Source: Verrucomicrobiota bacterium (lineage in GTDB: Bacteria; Verrucomicrobiota; Verrucomicrobiia; Limisphaerales; JADLHS01). From it: a stretch of DNA of 64,000 nt. Positions 54,342-62,030 of the stretch are shown in pieces. A program made the translations under genes and the position numbers. Position 1 is the first letter of the stretch, and the number at the start of each line of letters is the position of its first letter. A model generated the notes under the pieces. It was given only the letters and a program-made list of their open reading frames with translations, did not search any database and was not told the DNA's origin. The DNA lies in the NCBI GenBank assembly GCA_029573725.1, contig JAKQDQ010000178.1:273174-337173 (forward strand), given 5' to 3'.

Positions 54342-54626
54342 CAGGCCGGCCGCGGAGGCAAGCCTTCCCCGCAGTTTTTGTTCGATGCCCGCGATGAATT
54401 CGGCATAGACCTTGCCCGCAGTTACCTGATCGGGGACAAATTGATTGACCTCGAATGCGGTTGGAATGCCGGGGTGCGCGCGAGCATTCTCGTCCGCACC
54501 GGCTATGGCGCGGAGACCGAACGGAAACAGGCCGGGCCAATCACGCGGGCCGTGGTCGTGGACGATTTGACCGCGGCGGCGGATTGGATTTTGCGTTCCT
54601 TGGACATTCAGCCGTTGAATCGTTGA
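54342..54626 (+). pseudogene. gmhB-like HAD phosphatase, N-terminus missing
   Basis: The frame reads GGKPSPQFLFDARDEFGIDL, ARSYLIGDKLIDLECGWNAG, then ILVRTGYG and ends about 40 residues later. This matches the C-terminal half of D-glycero-D-manno-heptose-1,7-bisphosphate phosphatase (GmhB). It includes the HAD motif with GDKxxDxxxG but lacks the N-terminal DRDG nucleophile and zinc loop. The upstream sequence is unrelated and includes the cytochrome fragment. It should be inactive. Confidence 0.65.
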
Positions 54627-54707
54627 ATCGTTCAAGCCGACGCAGCGGCATGTACCGGTTCAACGATTTAACTGATGTAACTGATCTAACGACTTAACGA
54701 TTCACTC
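54614..54707. repeat. Imperfect repeats upstream of glmS
   Basis: GTTGAATCGTTGAATCGTT (54614-54632) recurs in inverted, slightly diverged form as AACGACTTAACGATTCAC (54688-54705), with further AACTGAT/AACTGATC-type direct repeats between. The region is AT-rich. It could fold into a long hairpin near the start of the glmS leader, but there is no T tract, and no glmS ribozyme core is recognisable. Confidence 0.5.
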
Positions 54708-54725
54708 GTCTGGCGATTCAGAACC

Positions 54726-56582
54726 ATGTGCGGAATCATTGGATACGTCGGCAAGAAAGCAGCCTCACCTGTGCTGCTCGAAGGCTTGCGCCGTCTTGAA
54801 TACCGCGGTTACGACAGCGCGGGCGTGGCGCTCCTGCATGAGGCGGACCTGCACGTCCGGAAGAAAAAAGGCAGGATTGACGAGGGCATCGCGCGCGAAC
54901 TTCAGAGCAACCCGGCGGCCGGCGCAACCGGCATCGCGCACACCCGTTGGGCCACGCACGGTCCGCCTTCAGATGAAAACTCCCATCCGCACCTCGATCA
55001 ATCCGGCAAGATCGCCGTGGTCCACAACGGTGTCATCGAGAACTACGATCAACTCAAGCAACGCCTGGTCAAGGCTGGTCATCAATTCCGTTCCGCCACG
55101 GATACGGAAGTTCTCGCGCACCTGATCGGCGAGTATTTTGACAAACGCCGTGTGGAGAGGTCCGAGCCCAATCCACTGACTCTCGCCGTGTGCGACGCGC
55201 TGCGCGACGTCATCGGCACCTACGGCATCGCGGTGATTTGCACCGAACAACCCGAGGTGATCGTTGGCTCGCGCCGGGGCTCGCCGCTCATCATCGGCAT
55301 TGGCGACGGAGAACATTTTCTGACCAGCGACGCCAACGCCATCGTGGCGCACACACGCGAGGTGGTGTTTCTGAATGACTACGACGTGGCCACGCTCACC
55401 CGCGAGCGATTCGCCGTGGTCAATCTCGGTACGCAGACGGCCCCCGTGCAGATCAGCAAGCTGGAGTTCCAGGCCGAGGATTCGCAACGCGGCGAATTCC
55501 CGCACTTCATGCTCAAGGAAATCTTCGAGCAGCCGCGCACGGTGGAGAACGCTTTGCGCGGGCGGATTGATCACGAGGGCGCCACCGCTCGTTTTGGCGG
55601 GTTGAACCTGTCCCCGGCGGAACTGCGCGCGATTGACCGCATTGTCATCGCTGCCAGCGGCACAAGCTGGCACGCGGCGTTGATTGGCGAGTATCTCATC
55701 GAAGAACTGGCCCACCTGCCGGTCGAGGTGGAGTTCGCCCATGAATTTTGTTACCGCAACTGTCCGCTGGAGAAAAACACCGTGCTGCTTGTCATTTCCC
55801 AATCCGGCGAGACGGCGGATACCCTGATGGCGTTGCGCGAGGCCAAACGCCGCGGGCACAAGGCGCTGGCCATCATCAATGTCGTCGGCAGCACGATTGC
55901 GCGCGAAGCGGACGGCGGCATCTACATGCACGCCGGACCGGAGATCGGCGTGGCCTCCACCAAGGCCTTCATCTCCACGCTCACGATCCTGACGTTGCTG
56001 GGCGTTCATCTGGGCCGGATGCGAATGTTGTCCGCTGGCCGGGCGACGGAAATGCTCAAGGCCCTCGAGGCCGTGCCGAAGCAGATTGAATCGCTGCTTC
56101 AGCAGGATGAAAGCATCAAGAACCTCGCGCTCAAATATGCGCCGGCCGAGGATTTCTTTTTTCTCGCCCGCGGCTACACCTTTCCGGCGGCGCTCGAAGG
56201 CGCGCTCAAGCTCAAGGAAATTTCCTACATCCACGCCGAGGGCTATTCCGCCGCCGAAATGAAGCACGGCCCGATTGCGCTGATTGACGAGAAAACGCCC
56301 ACGGTCTTCGTTGTGCCTCAGGATTCCATGTATGACAAGACGATGGCGAACCTGGCGATGATCCGCGCACGGAAAGGACCGGTCATCGCCGTCGCCACGG
56401 AAGGCGACCTGGAGATCGCCAAAGTTGCCGACGACGTCATCCAGGTCCCGCGAACGCTGGAGCCGCTCTATCCAATCCTGACCAGCGTGCCGTTGCAACT
56501 CTTCGCCTATCACATCGCCGTGGCGCGCGGTTGCGACGTGGACAAGCCGCGCAACCTGGCCAAGAGCGTCACCGTGCAATGA
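54726..56582 (+). CDS. glmS: Glutamine-fructose-6-phosphate aminotransferase (isomerising)
   Basis: A 618-residue cytosolic enzyme making glucosamine-6-phosphate, the entry to peptidoglycan and lipopolysaccharide amino sugars. The N-terminal glutaminase domain starts at the processed MCGIIGYVG (Cys2 nucleophile) and has RRLEYRGYDSAG, HTRWATHGPPSDENSHPH and VHNGVIENYD. Two SIS domains follow (IVIAASGTSWHAALIGEYLIE, SQSGETADTLMALREAK, then the second near SYIHAEGYSAAEMKHGPIAL). The C-terminus DKPRNLAKSVTV is the conserved end. The length is standard. Confidence 0.97.
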   Translation: MCGIIGYVGKKAASPVLLEGLRRLEYRGYDSAGVALLHEADLHVRKKKGRIDEGIARELQSNPAAGATGIAHTRWATHGPPSDENSHPHLDQSGKIAVVHNGVIENYDQLKQRLVKAGHQFRSATDTEVLAHLIGEYFDKRRVERSEPNPLTLAVCDALRDVIGTYGIAVICTEQPEVIVGSRRGSPLIIGIGDGEHFLTSDANAIVAHTREVVFLNDYDVATLTRERFAVVNLGTQTAPVQISKLEFQAEDSQRGEFPHFMLKEIFEQPRTVENALRGRIDHEGATARFGGLNLSPAELRAIDRIVIAASGTSWHAALIGEYLIEELAHLPVEVEFAHEFCYRNCPLEKNTVLLVISQSGETADTLMALREAKRRGHKALAIINVVGSTIAREADGGIYMHAGPEIGVASTKAFISTLTILTLLGVHLGRMRMLSAGRATEMLKALEAVPKQIESLLQQDESIKNLALKYAPAEDFFFLARGYTFPAALEGALKLKEISYIHAEGYSAAEMKHGPIALIDEKTPTVFVVPQDSMYDKTMANLAMIRARKGPVIAVATEGDLEIAKVADDVIQVPRTLEPLYPILTSVPLQLFAYHIAVARGCDVDKPRNLAKSVTVQ

Positions 56583-56589
56583 ATTGAGG

Positions 56590-56808
56590 CTATCCTGCCG
56601 GGGCGGGCGACGCGGCTGCATTCTGCGCCCAAGCCGGGGCGTTGGTTGTTCCCGCAGATTCCACCAGTTGCCGTGCACCGCTGACCTGAACCATCCAGTC
56701 GAGTTCCGTGACAAGCGGAAGCGCGGTCGTGCCGCTGAACACCAGGCCGGCGATGAAGCACCAGGTCAGCAGCTTGATCCGGCGGCGCAGGAGGGTTTCA
56801 CGGTTCAT
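56590..56808 (-). CDS. Small bitopic membrane protein (72 residues), last gene of cytochrome operon
   Basis: A 72-residue protein with one hydrophobic segment (LLTWCFIAGLVFSGTTALPLV, about residues 13-33) behind a basic N-terminus (MNRETLLRRRIK). The periplasmic tail contains TELDWMVQVSGARQLVESAG and ends in an Ala/Pro-rich stretch. Its ATG overlaps the stop of the preceding gene. It looks like the N-terminal part of a larger membrane protein that has been cut short, but I recognise no family and cannot exclude a genuine small subunit. Confidence 0.5.
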   Translation of the reverse strand: MNRETLLRRRIKLLTWCFIAGLVFSGTTALPLVTELDWMVQVSGARQLVESAGTTNAPAWAQNAAASPAPAG

Positions 56809-57350
56809 GCGGGAGTGGAGGCGTGCGCCCGGCGACTGCATCCGGCGGGCATGGGTTCTTCCAGTGGGATCATCCGGCTTGCGACGCCCAGGAAATCGCC
56901 GAGCTGGCAGAGGCGCTGGTAATATTCCTCTTCCATCAGCCCCAAGAGGGTGGCGCCGTAACGGAGGCAATGGTCATCCGTGATGATGTGCCCGTAATTG
57001 ATGAGCGGAATCATGTAAGCGACGGCGAGGGGCCACAGGTCGGAGTGGTGCTTCAGCAACGGGCGCAGGTACAGCACGCGGCCATCCTGCTCGCGATTGC
57101 GCCAATCAACATCGGGCTGCGCGAACTGGTGCATGGCCATTTCGCCAAACTCGAACACCAGCCGCACGGGATGACGCACGCAGTCCGGATCGTGCAACAG
57201 CGCGTCGAGCTTGTCCGGCGTCAGGGGGCTGTATTTTTGGTGGGCGATGACGGCCTGGGCGGCCAGGTGTTCACGCAGGCTTTGCTGGCCGAGCTGTTCC
57301 AGCTCGACGGGGCTGAGCCGGCGCAAATCGGCGGTTGTGGTTGCGTTCAT
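56805..57350 (-). CDS. Hypothetical protein of the cytochrome operon
   Basis: A 181-residue soluble-looking protein without signal peptide or membrane segment. Sequence features are a helical N-terminus (LRRLSPVELEQLGQQSLREH), an acidic/His-rich middle (VRLVFEFGEMAMHQFAQPD) and ITDDHCLRYGATLLGLMEEEYYQRLCQLGDFLG near the end. I do not recognise the family. It starts 31 bases after the octaheme cytochrome stop and its stop overlaps the next start, so it belongs to the operon and may serve assembly or maturation. Confidence 0.6.
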   Translation of the reverse strand: MNATTTADLRRLSPVELEQLGQQSLREHLAAQAVIAHQKYSPLTPDKLDALLHDPDCVRHPVRLVFEFGEMAMHQFAQPDVDWRNREQDGRVLYLRPLLKHHSDLWPLAVAYMIPLINYGHIITDDHCLRYGATLLGLMEEEYYQRLCQLGDFLGVASRMIPLEEPMPAGCSRRAHASTPA

Positions 57351-57381
57351 GGCGGCTGCAAACGGCGCGTTGTCGGGGGCG

Positions 57382-58824
57382 TCACTTGGCGTAGCGTTCC
57401 TGGAATTCCTTGCGCTCCCGGTCGCGTTGCGCCTTTTCTTCCGGACTCATCTTGTTGAGATACCACTGGTGATTGGGGGCGTTGAGGGTGGCGTCCAGGA
57501 GCTGGGCGAGTTTCTCGGCTGCCTCCTTCTTCTTCGCGTCATGGGAGTTTTGATGTTTCTCGATCAACTCCTGCAGCTCGGGCACGTATTTCGAGTAGAA
57601 GTGTTTGGCGACCTCATAGGTGCCGTGCCAGTGGGTGTAATCCGGGCCCATCATCGAGGCGCCGTGGCGCGCGCGCCGGCCCTCGTGATGCCAGATTTCA
57701 TACCAGGTGAAGTCAATGGGATTGCTGAACTGCGCCGGGCGGAGCAGCGGTTGGGCGGCCTGGTAGAGGGCCAGCCCCGGTTTGGCAAATTTCTCGTGGT
57801 AGAGGTCAATCAACCCGTCGTATTGCTTGTAGAACGCGTCGGTGAAGTTCTGGTTATGGCAGTTCAAACACACATCAACCATGTTCGCGCGCCGGGTTTG
57901 CCAGGGGACATCCTTGGTGGGCAGCCCCAGTTTGGCGTCGGCGATTTCCGGCCGGATGGAAATCTCCGGCCGGTTGTTCCAGGAGATGCGCAGCCCGACG
58001 TCGTGGGTGACGCGTTGATTTTTGGTCGCGCTCATGTGGCAGGTGGCGCAGGTCGGCGCGGCGGAATAATCCTCACCCACGATCCACTTGGAACTGTGCA
58101 GGTTCATTTTGTCCACGTTGGCGCGGTAGGCGATGCCGTGCTTGGATTCATTGTAGATTTCAATCTGCGGATGGTCCGGCCCCATGTGGCACTTGCCGCA
58201 GGTGTCCGGGGTCCGCGCCTGCGCGACCGAGAAATCGTGGCGCGTGTGACAGGCGGCGCAGGAGCCCTCGCTGCCGTCCGGGTTGATGCGGCCAATGCCC
58301 GTATTGGGCCAGGTGGCGGGATCCGGCTTGCGGTCCGGGCCGATCTTCACCTCGGCCCCGTGGCACTGCCAGCAGCCATTCACCGCCGCAGCGGAAACCC
58401 CTCCGGGGAACATGGGCGTCCGGAACCCCTTGTTGCCTTCGACGATTTCGGCCAGCACATTGTCGAGGGACCCGAGAATGCGCCCGGCCTTGGCGTGGTG
58501 CGAGGAGTTGAACTCCCGGACTTCGCTTTCGTGGCAGCGTCCACAATCGCGGGGCGTGACGATCGTGGAGATCGTTTGCCCGTGGTGCTCAAAGGCGTCC
58601 ACGTCTTCGGGCAGGGCCATGTGACATTCAAAGCAACCGACGTTGCCGCGATAATGTTTACTTGATCCCCATTGCTGGTAGATCGCCTGGCTTTCCTTTT
58701 TATGACATTCCACGCAGGCGCGGCTCGGCGCGGAAAGCTCCGGAAGGGTGAAACCAGCGCGCGCCAGCAGCGGAGTCAGCAGCGCGGCGGCGCACAGCGC
58801 GAGGGGGAGAATGCGGATTTTCAT
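57382..58824 (-). CDS. Octaheme c-type cytochrome, hydroxylamine oxidoreductase (HAO) family
   Basis: A 480-residue periplasmic multiheme protein. A signal peptide (ending LLARAGF) precedes eight CxxCH motifs at about residues 37, 64, 94, 151, 189, 209, 259 and 319. The sequence then ends in the HAO-like helical region: WHHEGRRARHGASMMGPDY, THWHGTYEVAKHFYSKYVPE. Members of this family either oxidise hydroxylamine or, in non-nitrifiers, reduce nitrite or hydroxylamine. The gene context (NrfD and Fe-S partners) favours the reductive, quinol-linked role. Whether the active-site heme has the cross-linking Tyr of true HAO could not be decided by eye. It is followed by a hypothetical gene in the same operon. 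Confidence 0.85.
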   Translation of the reverse strand: MKIRILPLALCAAALLTPLLARAGFTLPELSAPSRACVECHKKESQAIYQQWGSSKHYRGNVGCFECHMALPEDVDAFEHHGQTISTIVTPRDCGRCHESEVREFNSSHHAKAGRILGSLDNVLAEIVEGNKGFRTPMFPGGVSAAAVNGCWQCHGAEVKIGPDRKPDPATWPNTGIGRINPDGSEGSCAACHTRHDFSVAQARTPDTCGKCHMGPDHPQIEIYNESKHGIAYRANVDKMNLHSSKWIVGEDYSAAPTCATCHMSATKNQRVTHDVGLRISWNNRPEISIRPEIADAKLGLPTKDVPWQTRRANMVDVCLNCHNQNFTDAFYKQYDGLIDLYHEKFAKPGLALYQAAQPLLRPAQFSNPIDFTWYEIWHHEGRRARHGASMMGPDYTHWHGTYEVAKHFYSKYVPELQELIEKHQNSHDAKKKEAAEKLAQLLDATLNAPNHQWYLNKMSPEEKAQRDRERKEFQERYAK

Positions 58825-58831
58825 AGGTGTT

Positions 58832-60064
58832 TCAGGTTGATTTGGTGATGGTGACGAGTTCCGGATTGGCCCGGAGGGAGCCGTTCATGATCGGGATGGC
58901 GACGCGCAACATCCAGGTGAACATCAATGCGCCCAACGCCCAGATGCCGAGGCAGACGAGGGTTTCATTTCGAGTGGGCAGGTATTCGACAATCTGGCCC
59001 AGCGGCGACGGCACAAATCCGGGAATGATGAGTCCCATGCCTTTTTCGATCCAGATGCCCACAAAACACGTGACGCAGGCCACGTTGAGCCAGAGCATGC
59101 GCCGGCCGGCCGGGGTGATCAGCAGCACGAGGCCGATGGCGTCAAGCCCCATGGCCGTCCAAATCCACGGCACGAGCCCCTGGTGCCCGTGCAATCCAAA
59201 ATACAGATAGTGCGCCGCCGCCGCGTGTTGCGTCGGCGAGTAAAATTCGGTGAACAGCTCGCTGAACAGGAGGAACATGTTGATGATCATCGCCACCGTC
59301 ATGATCATGCGCAATGTGGTGATGGGCTGGGCGCCGATGAAATACTTGGTCGTGCGGTGAATGATTTGAAACGCGAGAATCATCAGCGCCGGGCCGGCCA
59401 CAAAAGCCGACGCCAGGAAGCGCGCCGGCACGAGCGGATGATGCCAGTAGCTGCGGCCCGCCAGGCCGACGTACAGAAACGCAGTGACGGTGTGAATGCT
59501 GACGGCCCACGCGATGGAAAGGAACACAAACGGGATGTAGAACCGGCGCGTCGGCTGGCGCCCGCGATACCGGCAGTACAGCAAGTAACCGGCAATGTGC
59601 AGGTTCAGCAGCAAATAGCCGTTCAGCACAATCACGTCCCACGACAGGATCGAGCTGGGAAAATTAAAGACGCCAAACGGCGGGATCATGTGATGAAAGC
59701 GGTCCGGCCGGCCGAGATCCACCATCACGAACAACAGGCACATCACAATGACCGCAATCGCGAGCAGCTCCCCGAAGATCACCACCGCGTGCATGTGTTC
59801 CTTCCGATAGACATAGGCCGGAATGACCAGCATCACCGCCGCCGCCGCCACGCCCACCAGGAAGGTGAAATTGGCGATGTACGCGCCCCAGCTCACCTGG
59901 TTGGTCATACCGGTGACTTCCAGGCCGTCCACGAATTGTCGCGCCCAGGCGTGCAGCCCCACAAGCACCAGCACCGTCAGCGCCGTCATCCACGCGTAAT
60001 ACTTCACGCTGCCCTGCCAGGAGAGCCTCCAGACGCGGAACAGAAATGTGAGGTAATCCCTCAT
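58832..60064 (-). CDS. NrfD/PsrC-family quinol-interacting membrane protein
   Basis: A 410-residue polytopic protein with about ten transmembrane helices. Typical features of the NrfD/DsrP type are SWGAYIANFTFLVGVAAAAV, MVDLGRPDRFHHMIPPFGVF and WDVIVLNGYLLLNL. AVSIHTVTAFLYVGLAGRSYW and ARFLASAFVAGPALMILAF follow. Such subunits exchange electrons between the quinone pool and a Tat-exported Fe-S protein. The start overlaps the stop of the Fe-S gene by 4 bases, and the octaheme cytochrome gene begins 7 bases after its stop. Confidence 0.9.
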   Translation of the reverse strand: MRDYLTFLFRVWRLSWQGSVKYYAWMTALTVLVLVGLHAWARQFVDGLEVTGMTNQVSWGAYIANFTFLVGVAAAAVMLVIPAYVYRKEHMHAVVIFGELLAIAVIVMCLLFVMVDLGRPDRFHHMIPPFGVFNFPSSILSWDVIVLNGYLLLNLHIAGYLLYCRYRGRQPTRRFYIPFVFLSIAWAVSIHTVTAFLYVGLAGRSYWHHPLVPARFLASAFVAGPALMILAFQIIHRTTKYFIGAQPITTLRMIMTVAMIINMFLLFSELFTEFYSPTQHAAAAHYLYFGLHGHQGLVPWIWTAMGLDAIGLVLLITPAGRRMLWLNVACVTCFVGIWIEKGMGLIIPGFVPSPLGQIVEYLPTRNETLVCLGIWALGALMFTWMLRVAIPIMNGSLRANPELVTITKST

Positions 60065-61035
60065 TTATCGAAGAAGTAGTAGAACCGCGGTTGCGTGCCA
60101 ACGTCCTCCTTGAGGATGTAAACGCGTTTGTGGTTCAGGATGTAATTTATCTCACTATTCGGATCGAGCAGATTGCCGAACACGCGCGCGCCGGTCGGAC
60201 AAACCTCCAGACACGCCGGATATTTGCCCTCCCGGGTGCGGTGCAGACAGAACGTGCATTTTTCCACCACGCCCTTCGGGCGGATGCGGTTGCTCAGGTA
60301 ACTTTGATTCGGATTGATCTGCTCCGGCTTCAGTGTGGGTTTCTTGTAATTGAACCGCCGCGCGTCGTAAGGACAGGCCGCCATGCAATAACGGCAGCCG
60401 ATGCACCAGTTGTAATCCACCACCACGATGCCGTCCGCTTCCTGCCACGTCGCCTGCACGGGACAGACCTTGGTGCAGGGGGATTCGCGGCACTGCTGGC
60501 ATTGCACCGGCATGTAATACTTGTCCGGTTGCGGCACCGTCTCCGGATCGAAATAAGCCGTGGACGTTTCCAGATTGATCGCGCCCTGGTTCAATTCCAG
60601 CACACGGATGTAGGACATCTCGATGTCGTCCTCGTCATCGCGCGACTGATTGTTCTCCGCCAGACAGGCGTGGGCGCATTTGCGGCAACCGATGCAGCGG
60701 GAAAGGTTCAGCGCGTAACCAAACTCCACGCCGGCCATCGGTTTCACGTCGCGCAGATTGGGGCGCACGCCGTATTCCTGCTCCGCCCGTGCCGCGAGTG
60801 ACGCCAGGATCCGCTGCAAATCCTCGGGTTTGAGCTCGCGATAATGTCGTTGCAGCAATTCGTCCAACGTGACCGAACCGCTCTCCAGTTCGAGCAGCGG
60901 CTTGAGCGCCGCCATGAGCCCCGCCACACCCACCATCGAGGCTGCTGCGCCCTTCAGGAACGTGCGGCGCGTGATCGGCCGGTAAACCTGTTCGATGGTT
61001 TTTGGACTGGCGACGTTTTGTGGGTCGTTGTTCAT
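60061..61035 (-). CDS. Tat-exported 4x[4Fe-4S] ferredoxin-type electron transfer subunit
   Basis: A 324-residue NrfC/DsrO/HybA-like protein. ITRRTFLKGAAASMVGVAG is a twin-arginine signal. Four cysteine clusters follow: CIGCRKCAHACL, CQQCRESPCTKVCP, CIGCRYCMAACPYDARR, and CTFCLHRTREGKYPACLEVC-type. This is the standard partner of an NrfD membrane subunit and would pass electrons to a periplasmic cytochrome. It lies 4 bases downstream of the tetraheme gene. Confidence 0.92.
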   Translation of the reverse strand: MNNDPQNVASPKTIEQVYRPITRRTFLKGAAASMVGVAGLMAALKPLLELESGSVTLDELLQRHYRELKPEDLQRILASLAARAEQEYGVRPNLRDVKPMAGVEFGYALNLSRCIGCRKCAHACLAENNQSRDDEDDIEMSYIRVLELNQGAINLETSTAYFDPETVPQPDKYYMPVQCQQCRESPCTKVCPVQATWQEADGIVVVDYNWCIGCRYCMAACPYDARRFNYKKPTLKPEQINPNQSYLSNRIRPKGVVEKCTFCLHRTREGKYPACLEVCPTGARVFGNLLDPNSEINYILNHKRVYILKEDVGTQPRFYYFFDK

Positions 61036-61039
61036 GGGT

Positions 61040-61717
61040 TCATGGATGCGCGGGCGGTTCGACCTGACCGGCCGGAGGCGGATTGGCCGCGCGCGCCGGA
61101 TACCGCAACGGCGGCAGGGGTTTCATCTCCTTGAATTTCGGGCTGTGCGGATCGTGACATTGAATGCAGCGCAGCTTCGTTTTGGGACCAAGCTCCGTCT
61201 GCCAATAGCCGTTCTGCCGGCCATGCACACCCGCCTGCCAATCCCGGTAAATCGTGCCGTGACATTTGGCGCAGAGCTTCACCACGTCCGCCTGCGCTAT
61301 TTCCGCTCCGTCATAATCCACGAACACGTTGCGGTTCGTCGGATGGTGGCAATTCAGGCAGAACCGGTTGTTGCCGTGATCGAGGACGATGTCCTTGTGC
61401 TCGTTGAGTGGGCGGTTCGTGCCGCCGTAATGCCATCGCGCCGGAAACAATTGGTGGCACTCCATGCAGTTGTACGTCCAACCGGCCTTCACCAGATCCA
61501 GTCCCCGGGTCGCGCGCGGCGGCGTCTTGTCGAGATGGGCGTCGGCCGGCAGTCCAACCGTCGGCTGTTGGGCTGGTGGCCGGGCGACGACAGGTAATTT
61601 CACCGGCACGGATGCATTGTCGGTGACATGGCCCGGCGCATGGTCGGACTGGCCGGCCAGCCAGAGCCAACCCGACAGACCGCACATCGCCATCGCCATG
61701 ACCACACGCAAATTCAC
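61040..61717 (-). CDS. Tetraheme c-type cytochrome, first gene of the operon
   Basis: A 225-residue exported cytochrome. A hydrophobic N-terminus (MAMAMCGLSGWLWLAG) and a Pro-rich linker precede four CxxCH motifs (CMECH, CLNCH, CAKCH, CIQCH) in about 110 residues, with intervening histidines for bis-His ligation. The C-terminus is Pro-rich. The start is GTG 61717; an in-frame ATG at 61699 would still keep a signal segment. It probably relays electrons between the Fe-S/NrfD module and the octaheme enzyme. Confidence 0.82.
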   Translation of the reverse strand: MNLRVVMAMAMCGLSGWLWLAGQSDHAPGHVTDNASVPVKLPVVARPPAQQPTVGLPADAHLDKTPPRATRGLDLVKAGWTYNCMECHQLFPARWHYGGTNRPLNEHKDIVLDHGNNRFCLNCHHPTNRNVFVDYDGAEIAQADVVKLCAKCHGTIYRDWQAGVHGRQNGYWQTELGPKTKLRCIQCHDPHSPKFKEMKPLPPLRYPARAANPPPAGQVEPPAHP

Positions 61718-62030
61718 TCCAGAGGACCTTAACCGTCCGCAAAATCGGAGCTATGCGGTTTTTGCAAAAGGTTTGCCGCTTTTTAACCCGTGTTTGCGAC
61801 GATCCGCCGAAGCGATCCGGGTCACCTGGCGGGGCGCGGTTGCGAACTTGAGCCGTTCAGGCGGCGGCGGCTCGTAAATGTAATTCGGGCGGTTGCCGAG
61901 AAACCCGGACATTCCCTCACGACAACCGGATGGGTCACCGATTCCATGGCTTGACGCGGGGTGCGGAAGCGTGTCCACGTCAAACGCCGGTGGGAATGAG
62001 CGGTTCCGGCTGAAGGTTACTTGTGCCGGA
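61718..62030. other. Intergenic region upstream of the cytochrome operon
   Basis: Just over 300 bases without a supported gene. It must contain the promoter of the minus-strand cytochrome operon. I looked for an FNR/Crp-like or NsrR-like palindrome and found nothing convincing. An A/T-rich patch at 61750-61790 is the most promoter-like part. Confidence 0.4.

Noticed and set aside
54614..54725. glmS ribozyme upstream of glmS
   Set aside because: The leader lacks the conserved core and pseudoknot sequence; only simple AT-rich repeats are seen.
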